DNA from: Maea johnstoni
Lineage: Eukaryota; Annelida; Polychaeta; Spionida; Magelonidae
NCBI GenBank assembly: GCA_963942565.1
Contig: OZ012688.1
Span: 26,731,885 to 26,795,884 of the forward strand
Direction of reading: 5' to 3'
DNA: 64,000 bases
Shown here: positions 1 to 9,700 of the stretch, piece after piece
Position numbering within the stretch: position 1 is the first letter of the stretch
Layout of the letters: every line of letters begins with the position of its first letter
The notes under the pieces: generated by a model
What the model saw: the letters and a program-made list of their open reading frames with translations, nothing else
What the model was told of the DNA's origin: nothing
Database searches by the model: none
Made by a program: the position numbers and the translations under genes

Positions 1-124
1 CTCTTGACATTAGGTGATAATCATACATGTACCATATACTTAATTCACTGTATTATGCATGGCATGTTTTATCACATTTGGCACTTTGTTTTGAAAAAAG
101 AATCAGTGAAATGTGTTTATTGTA

Positions 125-262
125 ATATAATGATAATAATTATTGATATTTGATATAGCGCCCTTTCCACCTATAATGTTCAAATGTGCTTTAAAGAATA
201 GTCAGTGGACAGATGTTTATGGTCCATTTAGTCAAATAAACTCCTTTTGTAAGGATATTCAT
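125..262 (-). repeat. LINE 3' end (CR1/L2-like), short fragment
   Basis: Read on the minus strand, this stretch carries the motif GGAAAGGGCGCTATATCAA followed by an (ATT/ATA)-rich tail, the usual 3' end of CR1/L2-type LINEs. The same sequence (AGCGCTTT next to GTGGAAAGGGC) ends the longer LINE copies near 28,800, 39,650 and 57,440. Only the last ~140 bases are present, so it is a 5'-truncated fossil with no coding capacity. Confidence 0.55.
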
Positions 263-350
263 GATCACATATCACAACATTGTCTTTTCTTATATTTTTC
301 TCACCAGTATGTGTATTATTGGTATTTTAACCTGGTTTAATTTTGAACAG

Positions 351-496
351 GTGGCTTATGGATAAAGAAATACACACTAGGCCCTCATGCAGAGTCACTG
401 ATAAAACCAATAATACACTCATTGAATACATTATGCATGCAGATTCCAAAAGCTGTTGGTGAAAACATAGAGAAATATTTGAAGAAGAATCATTAA
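351..496 (+). CDS. Possible terminal coding exon of an unrecognised gene
   Basis: A splice acceptor (TTTTGAACAG, ending at 350) is followed by 2 bases and an open frame of 47 codons ending in TAA at 494-496. AATAAA lies at 507-512, eleven bases after the stop. The peptide begins GLWIKKYTLGPHAES and ends ENIEKYLKKNH; it looks like an ordinary amphipathic C-terminus with a basic end. I do not recognise the family. If real, it is the last exon of a plus-strand neighbour upstream of the TOX gene, or a terminal exon unrelated to it. The acceptor has a short pyrimidine tract, and the frame is short enough to be open by chance. The support is the combination of acceptor, plausible peptide composition, stop and polyadenylation signal. 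Confidence 0.35.
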
Positions 497-512
497 TCAC
501 AACATAAATAAA

Positions 513-1238
513 TTCTTTTTTGAAAGTTTTTGTTGAAAAATAACATGTTTCAGACAACAAATTCCTAACAAACATTAATAAAATCAATCCTTGTCATAGA
601 ATGTTTTATCCTCTTTCCAAGCAAAGATATTGATGTAGCTGTTACATTCTTTCGCTGTTATCTTTTTAACGATTCTGAATGTTCTGTTTTTGTCAAAACA
701 TGCTGTGAAATGGTATTGTGATACAGAAGTATCCTGCAGATTTAATCTCAAGACCTCATCAATTGGCAGAATTAATCTTAAGAGTGAAACAGTGATATTC
801 AGTATTAATAATAGATATGTAAAAAAATGAATTCATCATGATTAAAAGAGTCACATTTTATAGCTTCCTCCGAGTCTCTGATTTCCTTTGATCAAATCGA
901 GCTATCTTCCCCGAGGCAAAAAAATATGACGTCTGTGATTATTAATTGTTGATCATCAATATCCCGTAACGATGATTGATCATGAAAATATCTAGTGAAT
1001 CCTCATACAAGTAATTGTAGATCGGGGCGAGAGTTATTGTATGGGCACATTAGCTGGGCCGGAATCTTATTGACTTATTTCTTAAGGGCCTAATCTCGAC
1101 ATTGGCTCTTTCTCCTCAGTGCAGCGAAGTCTTGCTGCATATGATTGAGTGGAAAATCATTTGAAAGAGACAAATGGGGAAAAGTAATCTTTAACTCATT
1201 CGGACCCAGCTGGCCTCACATCATATAGTCTTGGCCAA
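513..1238. other. Non-coding stretch, nothing recognised
   Basis: AT-rich sequence without a convincing exon, RNA gene or repeat. I looked here for the missing first coding exon of the TOX gene and did not find it. Confidence 0.5.
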
Positions 1239-1515
1239 CAGGGCGTCTGGGCGTCATTTGGACACCCATGTTAACCTCACAAACCACACTTCAGGATCAA
1301 ATATTTTGTGAGGAATTTCTTGGAATGTCAGTTTCAAGCATAATATTGATTTATTTTCAACTCAACATAATTCCCATGGCATTGTGATTGTGTATGGATA
1401 TTATACCTTATCTTCATTAAGTAAATACATGTTTATGGCTGTAGTATTTTGTGGTCTCCCTTGAAAAGTAGGACGCCCCAAAATTTTAGGCACTTAGTTT
1501 CTAAACCCTGGCTAT
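1239..1515 (+). repeat. Interspersed repeat family 3, copy 1
   Basis: Starts GGGCGTCTGGGCGTCATTTG and ends near TTTCTAAACCCTGGCT. It shares its whole length with the segments at 3,852-4,130 and 12,024-12,302 (same strand) and 13,866-14,170 (opposite strand). Shared blocks include TGTCA-TTTCAAGCATA, ATTCCCATGG and the CTCCTTGAAAA/CCCAAAATTTT region. No terminal inverted repeats or A-tail are evident, so SINE and MITE remain equally open. Confidence 0.55.
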
Positions 1516-2370
1516 AACTCACATGTTGTATAGCGGTTGTCCTCTGCAACCTATTTAAAGAAAATAGTGTTAGACAAAGTCATTGTTTGACCCTTGCTAT
1601 GCATTCAAGAGGGTCAAATGATAATGATTAGTTGAAAATCAAATATAATCCCATTTTAAACAAAATGGTATGGATTTAGAATAATTGACAAATAACAAAT
1701 GAGAGGGTGCACATAACACTTTTGCTGTGATAACTGCAAATGGACAATATAAGGAAATGGTAAGATATGGACTGTATCCCAATAAGAGTATTGCTAATAA
1801 ACCCATACATCTAGTAGTGTATCTTCAGTGCTATTTATTTCTAGAGTTAATTGCTGTTCGCTATCTCACAACCTAGCTGCTGATAAGTGGGAACTCAAGA
1901 AAAATGCATGCACTTCAAATGTATCTATTGTAGGTTTTATTACTTTACTCTATCAGGGAAAAACAATGGCAGTTACAGTTACTATCTTTTACCAATTCCT
2001 TTCCTTATCAGTATTGGAGGAGCGTGATAAAGTTTATATGACACAGGACGTGAATTGATCTTGCAAATGGCTGGTATTCAGCTAATCTGCATAATAATCT
2101 CCCATCGTATCTCTCAGCTGTTCAACTAGTGGTCGCATAAATCGATAGGAGTGGATTGAAATGTCAAACACATGTTACAGTATAGCTGAGATAGAGCCGA
2201 CCTGCTTAAAAACTCGCCATAATACTCAAATAAATTGTGCTGCCATTGAAAGATTAGTACTTTTTCCACGAGGTGAATGGGATTTGGAGCATTGTTATTG
2301 CTGATCCAGAAGTTTCATTGATCTACTGTTATTCTTATAGCTAATATCAATGCCTCCTTTCTCCTCCTCT
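1516..2370. other. Non-coding stretch, nothing recognised
   Basis: The open frame at 1,828-2,058 has no splice signals or recognisable composition. No repeat of this window recurs here. Confidence 0.45.
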
Positions 2371-2497
2371 TATCATCATCATCATCATCATCATCATCGT
2401 CATCGTCGTCGTCATCATCATCATCATCGATCATCATCATCATCATCGATCATCATCATCGATCATCATCATCATCATCATCATCTACATCCTCCTC

Positions 2498-2543
<46 letters not shown>

Positions 2544-2627
2544 GCATCTTCATCATCATTATCATAATCGATCATCATCATCATCATCTTCATCATCATC
2601 ATCATCACCATCATCACAAGAGAAATG
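2371..2627. repeat. (ATC)n microsatellite, imperfect
   Basis: About 250 bases of TCA/ATC triplets with CGT and CTT interruptions. It creates a spurious His/Ser-rich open frame. It sits in the intron or upstream region before the first visible TOX exon. Confidence 0.9.
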
Positions 2628-2734
2628 TAGGCCCAAACCAGCCTAACACTTTTGATGAAATCGTCAAGTCAAAAAACATATCCAAAAACGAAATGATTAT
2701 AAGAACACTGCCAATATCTCTCCTTCAGATCTTT

Positions 2735-2808
2735 GGAACAATTATGCTTTATTAAGAAGTTATAGTCAAAAGTATCAAAGGTACAGCCGGAAATTTCCAG
2801 ATGAGCTC
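2735..2808 (-). mobile_element. MITE family 2, partial copy (reverse)
   Basis: The reverse complement, beginning at the TTAA of 2,809-2,812, matches the start of the family-2 units at 7,067 and 4,928, including the GATACTTTTG block. It abuts the family-1 copy at 2,813 and shares that TTAA. Confidence 0.5.
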
Positions 2809-2812
2809 TTAA

Positions 2813-3016
2813 CCCTTATATAGCTAGTGGCTAATTTTGCCAATACAAAATATCAGAAAAAACCTGAAAATGACTAGAACTCTGGCATATGGGTACTCAT
2901 CTGAGAGTACTCTATGAGAGCTATTCAATTGATATCAACATGACAGGGTTTAGATGGTTTTCAAAAATATCTAAATCCTTGTGCTATGGATGAAAGTAGC
3001 CTCAGAATTGGAAGGG
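2813..3016 (+). mobile_element. MITE family 1 (TTAA target), copy 1
   Basis: A ~200-bp element with ends CCCTTA...AAGGG, flanked by TTAA (2,809-2,812) on the left and the decayed TCAA on the right. Internal hallmarks recur in every copy: GGCTAATTTTGCCAATACAAA, a GGGTACTCATCTGAGAGTACTC block and GAAAGTAGCCTCAG before the right end. TTAA targets with CCCTT ends suggest a piggyBac-like mobiliser. It has no coding capacity. It lies only 75 bases upstream of a TOX splice acceptor. Confidence 0.75.
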
Positions 3017-3090
3017 TCAAGTATGTATGGGTTAAACTTTACTCATCCTTTATTCTTTATCTGATAATCATAACTTCACTTTTTTTGCAG

Positions 3091-3717
3091 ACTTTTCACG
3101 CGCCTAGTTTTGGTGATGAAGAATTCGACCTGCTGAATTTGAACCCTGGTCCACTGGCTCACAGTAAGCAGCAGCAGCAGCAGCAGCTCAGTAGTAGTCT
3201 GAGTTACGGCACCCAGCCTTTGTCTCACCAGCCCAGGAGCCATAATAACGGACTAACATACCCCCAGCAGCCACAGCCACAGCAGCCGCTAACACACAAC
3301 AACAACAATAATAACAATAACAACAACAACAACAACAATCAGGACTGTCAGCTCAACGGAGGAGGGCTCCTACAGACCGAGCCAAAGTTTCCGCCACAGT
3401 ATTTTGAAATCCCAGATATCAGTGTTTCGAACAGTGTCTTGGCACAGGATTTGCCTACAGTGACTTCATTGCCGTGTCATCAGCAATACTCGAGCTGTAG
3501 TCGGAATCAGAACCAATTGTTGTACAGCTCACAGAGACCCTTTAGCACCATCAGCCAATCACAGCTCAGCTCTTCTCGTTTGAATTTACGCGTTGGTGTG
3601 AAGATGAGCAGTGGGAGTTATTCGTCGCCGCCCCACCAGTCGCCCGCGGGCTCCACGCATTCGTCTCCGAGGCAGGGGAGTAGTGAGGATAGCGACGACT
3701 GCCTTCCTCTATCACAG
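3091..3717 (+). CDS. TOX: TOX exon A (N-terminal domain)
   Basis: The acceptor CTTTTTTTGCAG ends at 3,090 and the donor CAG|GTAAGA follows 3,717. It encodes 209 residues in phase 0. It opens exactly at the conserved TFHxPSxGDEEF motif, as in vertebrate TOX4. A run of six Gln and a run of 14 Asn interrupt a region that is otherwise alignable with TOX ([15 protein letters not shown]). The in-frame ATG at 2,986 lies in a MITE and ahead of a clear acceptor, so it is not taken as the start. Confidence 0.92.
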
Positions 3718-6700
3718 GTAAGAAAACAATCTCCCCCCCTCCCCCCCCCCCCCCCCCCCCCCCTCCCCTCCCCACCCAACCAGTCGCCTGCGGGGTCCAC
3801 ACATTCTTCTCCCAGACAGGGTAGTAGTGAGGATAGTTACGACTCTTAGTGTGTAGGCAACATTTGGACACCCAAACCCTTAAAAATCACCCTCAATTTT
3901 TCCATGAGTATTTTCTTAAAATGTCAATTTCAAGCATATAATTGGATTTTTCCAACTCAATAAAATCCCTATCTATGATATTGTTTGAGGATATCATGTC
4001 TTATTTCAATAAGTAAATACACATCTTTGGTTGTAATCTGAATATATTAATTGTGGCCTCCCTTGAAAACTCCCCCAAAATTTACAATTGCCAATTTTTG
4101 GCACCTACTGTCTAAATCTTGGCCAACACCCTTGCAGATCAAGCAGGTATTTGAAGCATTGAAAGATGCTAGTAACTTTGGAAGATACTGTAAATTGTGT
4201 AATATTAATGAGGAATTAATCTTCCCGAATTAACCTAATGGGTTCAAGATGATTAAATTAAGAACGGTATCTTAAACCAATGTTGGTAGACGTGTGTGGG
4301 CCTGGAAAATTATAAATGGGAAATAGCCAAAATGGTCATTTTTCCTGAAATAAAAATCCTGCGAAATATACCTGTTTTACAGTATCTGATAGTTGTATGA
4401 GGAAGCGTTTCTATTATTCATAAGTCCATGTAGCACACGCTGTACACCTGTTACAGCACTCTGACAGGGATGTAACCCCGCTCTCATGCGCTCTGCCCAT
4501 CTGCATTGCAGATGCAATCATCGTCAGGTGAACCCAATGACTTTACCTGCCTCCCTGTTTGCATTTATAATGACTGAGGAACACAAACAATTAAAACCCA
4601 TCCTGTCTGATTATTGTATTCAGATTTGAAAGGAGTAATCTTTGGTAGCCCATGACTATTGTATCCGTTTATTTTATTGGGATTTTCTCACTTGTTCTTT
4701 ATGAAATAACCCAATAAAGCTTAACCCTTATGCTGGTGGTGACTAATTTGGCTTATAGAAAATGATGCGAAAAACCTAAAAAAACTGAAATCTGACTGAA
4801 ATCCTGGTAAGTTGGTACTCATCTGAGATTACTCAACAAGGGGTATCCAATGATTACGAACCTTTTTTCAAAAATCTTTGTGTCCCTGTGCTTTGGACGA
4901 AAGTTGCCTCAGCATTAGCAGGGTTAAGGGTTCCACCAGAATTGTCGTCTCGATTTATGATACTTTTGGCAATAACTTTGAAATTGAGAATAATTTTACC
5001 AAATGTTTGAACTTTGAAAGATAGTTGATAGTTAGCATAGCTGTTCTAATTAGCATTTCACCATCAAATATTTCAATAACTATGCTTTTGCTTCCAAGAT
5101 TTCGTCATAATTGTCAGGTTGCTTTTGACAGCTGTGCGCATTAATGGGTTAACTAGGTTTAGTTTGTTTTCATGTCCCCCGTATAACAAAGTTATCAACA
5201 GCCAACAGCTGTCCTTCAAATATTTTACCAATGTATGCTTTATTTGTTAACCATCTAAAATTTGGTATCTTAGCATTCGAAAGGCAAATTACAGAGGCAT
5301 GATATGGTTGCACGGTGTCACTTGACTTCATCAAAATTCCTGCTGCATTTCGGATCTCATTGTTAATAGTGAAACCCTTAGTTTTTGATTAATTGTGTAC
5401 ACTTTATAACAAGGAATCCTGGTGATAGTATCAGTGTGCTTTAGCAAGTGCCATATGTTCTTAGCATACTTAGTTATTAAAATCATACTTTTAAACCTTC
5501 ATTTTAAACTGTCATATTATGTCTTGGTTGACACTGCCAAAATCGTAAGCATATGCATAGTTCTTATCCTTATGCTGGTGGTGGCTGATTTGGCCAATAC
5601 AAAATGATGCAAAAAGAACTGAAAAATGACTGAAACCCTGGCACATGGGTAGTCATCTGATAGTTCCCAGCGAGAGTCATCCAATGAATACCAAGGTGAG
5701 GGGGTCTAGATGGTTTTCAGAATTCTTTGGGCAAAAGTAACCTTAGCATTGGAAGGGTTAATACAAGTTAGCATATCATCGTCCAACGCTAGATATAAAT
5801 GAAAGCATATGTTGGGACTACCAATGCAGATGATAGAAATCTTCCTTAATAAATAATTAATATGTTTATATGGTTTTAGAAGATCTTTGAATTCTTGTGC
5901 TTTGGACGAAAGTAGCCTTAGCATTGGAAGGGTTAAGGCCTTCTTCCTCATGATTTTCTTATTCGCAGTTATTCATTAAAACTTATCAAAACGTATAGTT
6001 TTATTGTTTCCTGTTGATTGTTTTCAGCTGGCGACTAAGAGACCCGCAGCCGCCCCCATCCCGGCACCAGCCTCCCCCACCAAAAAAGCAAAGACGCCAA
6101 AAAAGAAGAAAAAGAAGGATCCAAATGAGCCACAAAAGTAAGTTTTCATCCTATAGACGTATCATTTAGTCAATAAGCAATTCTTATCAGGGATTGACCT
6201 TAACATTTTCAGGCAGGAGCAGCCCCTAGGATTTCAATTTTAGGAGCAAATAAACCCCCATTTGCACAGCACACATGGAACATTGTGCTAGAGACGAAAT
6301 CTCATGTTCTTGGGGCAAATGCCCCTAAAATGACCATTAAGGTCAATTCCTGCTTATTGACTGCTCCTGAGGGCGTTATTGATATTTGTCACAGGTTGAA
6401 GGCATCTTAATTTCTAAGTTATTGTCAAAGTAGCAAAGATCCAGATAACAATTTCAAGAAGAATGGATGGGTTAAGATGCATTATGGTCTTAGGACAATC
6501 TGTTGACGCCGGACCCTTTGAATTGAGGGGCCATGCAATGAGATATATTTCATCCTCCGTAGTCATTTTGGCGAGTCACGCCTGATTTCACATGGTGTAT
6601 ATACAATACTCTGTATGAATACAATGACTGATCCTGGGGCCATCAATAATACACACCTTTTACAGGTGAACAAGTACCTCTGCTTTTGTTTTCTTGTGAC

Positions 6701-9700
6701 TTGCACTGCATGACCTTACCTAGCCACACCCCCTATTTCTCTGGGCTAATTTGAGCATGTGATTGAATGAATGACGCGATGTAGAGAAGCATAAGTTTCA
6801 TAAATGTATATTTCATGCTTAGCTGCCTGGGTTCCTGTTTTGGTGTCAGTGTGCCTCCGAGAACTCTGTGAAAAGGTAGCCTTCGAATCGCGAGTGCTCC
6901 GACTGGATGAACTTCCTGTTGTTGCCCACGGCTCACTTGACTAACAACAATAACAACAAAAACAAAACAATGCTGGAGCCTCAGTGCAGCATAGTTGAAA
7001 GGTTTTCAGCCTGACTTCCCCGCATGGAAGGGCGGCTTTTCCTGTGATATCATATTTCACTCTTAACCTATTCACACTTAAGAGCTACTCTTGAAATTTC
7101 CGTCTGCGTCTTTGATACTTTTGATAATAACTTTCAAACTAAGAATGATTTTATAAAAAGTTTGAAGGAGAGTTTTTGGTAATGCTCTGTTTAACATTTC
7201 TCCTTCAAATATTTTCCCAACTTTGCTTTTGCCTACAAGATATCATCAAAATTGTCTGGCTGCTTTTGTCTGGTGTAAGCATTATTGGGTTAACCTATTC
7301 GCACTGAAGAGTTTCTTTAGAAGTCTTTGTCTGGATCTCTGACAATAAGTTGAATTCGCAAAGTGTTTCAATAAGAATTTTTGGTATTGTTCGGCTTGAC
7401 ATTTATTTCTCCATCAAATAGTTTTCAAAATATGTTTTCTTCTGAAAGATCACATCCAAAATATCAGGTTGCTTTTGGACGCTGCGAGTATTAATGGGTC
7501 AATGACCCCTTCATGCTTTAGAGTTTCCCTAGGAATTGTTGTCTGGATTTTGGGAAGCTTTTTGGTAATAACTTTATAATTGATTTGAGTATGATTCTAC
7601 AAAATATCTGAATTATGTTCTGAGTACCATTTCTCCTTCAAAAGTTTTCCTAACTTTGTTTTCACCTGCAAGATTTCATCAAAGGTATCTAAAAGAGAGT
7701 TTTTTTTTTTATGTTCTGAATAACATTTCTTCTTCAAATATCTTCCCAACCGTAAGACTTCATTAATGTGGTCAGGCAGCATTTGGTCAGTGAGCATTAT
7801 TGGGTTAAGTTGGCTTCTACGGTAGTATTGAGATTCACCCATTTATACAGGTAAGGCCCCAAGGATGCCTGACAATATTAGTCATAGTTCTCTAACAACA
7901 ATTATTTCTTTATATTCCAACACACATTTCAAGGTAAAATGTTTGTCAGAACTTCAGAACTTATAATTTTTCCATCAATATTTTGCAAATTCAAGTTATT
8001 TTCAGTTAAGTTCCACATCATCCATAATCACTTTACAAGGTATACTACACATAAATAGGTCAATGGTAGGAGAGTTACTATGGAGACACTGCAGGTATAT
8101 CTGTGTCAACTCAAGTGTTACAATAAAAGGGATTAGAATGAACAATAATATCTATTTTTGAATTGGTGAAATGTCATAATAAGAGTTCGCACAAACACTC
8201 CATCAAATATTTTGCAAATTATATGATATATGAGTTTATTGAAAAGTATTACAGTAAAAGCATCCAAATGCCACTTTGAAATGAACATTTATGGTTTTGT
8301 TGCAGAGTACAGAGTAGAGGGGACATGGATTATAAGCTTACCTTTGCCATCCTATATGTTACAATGCTCTGGATAAGAGAATCCTAAGTGTAGCAGTAGG
8401 GGATGCCTATATACTGAGACCTCTATTGGTGTAAATAACAACTAATTGCCAACTACCCTTCACAGATTTGTTATGGTTCCTAATTTGGTTACATTACAAC
8501 AGCAACAACAACAACACCAACAACAACAGCGGCTATAACAACAAACATAAAAACAACAACAATAACATTAACAACACCAGCAACAACAATTACAGCAACA
8601 ACAACATCAGCAACAATAACAGGAATAACAAAAGCAGCAACAACAAAAACTACAGCAGCAACAACATGAACACAATTAACAACAACACTAACAACACCAT
8701 TAACAACACCATTAATAACAACAACAACAACAAAAACAACAACACAGACAAACAAAAAACTACAATAACAACAACAACTTCTACAGTGACAATCGCAATA
8801 CATCTTCATTGCTGCTGCTTCTAACAGGGATAACGCTTCTTCTTCATATCAAATTACCAACACTGATTTGTTCTTAAGGGTTTGTCTTGTGGTTTGTGAG
8901 GTTTTATGATTAGTAAATCTTTATCTATTCTCATGTTGTGTCTGTTTTACCTTTCAGACCAGTATCGGCCTACGCCCTTTTCTTCAGGGACACGCAGGCA
9001 GCCATTAAGGGCGAGAACCCCAACGCGAGCTTCGGCGACGTTTCTAAGATAGTGGCGTCCATGTGGGATAACCTAGAACCAGACGCTAAGGCGGTAAGTT
9101 TCAGGCTCAATAAGCTCATCATAGTGCTCTAATGATAGAGCTTAACTTGTCAGAGAAATTCTAGAGCTAAAAAAGTATGTGGTATTCCACCTACTGTATA
9201 CCATGTTAATTTTGGGCATATAAAGAAATGAGTTCCGTAGGCAGCTGCCTTCGATGCACGGTTTAATTTTTGCTTATGGAATGACGAGCTGTTAGGGTGT
9301 TGTATGATAGCATAGGAATTCCATGTCCGAATTATGGTGTGCAGTTTGGTAAATGCAGATTAAAGGGGTTCCCTAAGTGTGCATTTATTAAATTGCCTCA
9401 ATATTAACACTATATGCAGTAAATAGGTAAAACCCTCCTGTCCTTAATACAGTCATGCCTGTAACCTATAAATATCTAAAAATATCTTTGATCCACTCAT
9501 CAGTTGTCCAAAACATCTATTTCCAAAAATATTATTATTCCACACATCGCTTGTCAAAATAGACTTGATGTAGTTATTCCTGACAGTGCTTTTTCTTTGT
9601 AGGTTTTAAGTATTCATGTGATATGTCTAAGGTGTACCTTTACCACTTTTTCATTGTCAAAAGGTGTCGTTTCCTTTCAGTGTATCATTTGGTGAGATAT

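Noticed and set aside
2350-2646. 98-codon His/Ser-rich open frame
   Set aside because: It is the translation of the (ATC)n microsatellite, with no splice sites or conserved protein context.
2986-3090. ATG at 2,986 as start of the TOX protein
   Set aside because: The ATG and the following codons lie in MITE family 1 and in the polypyrimidine tract of a strong acceptor at 3,090; the conserved TOX sequence starts right after it.
8468-8824. Asn-rich (plus) and Val-rich (minus) open frames
   Set aside because: Both are readings of an intronic (AAC)n microsatellite.
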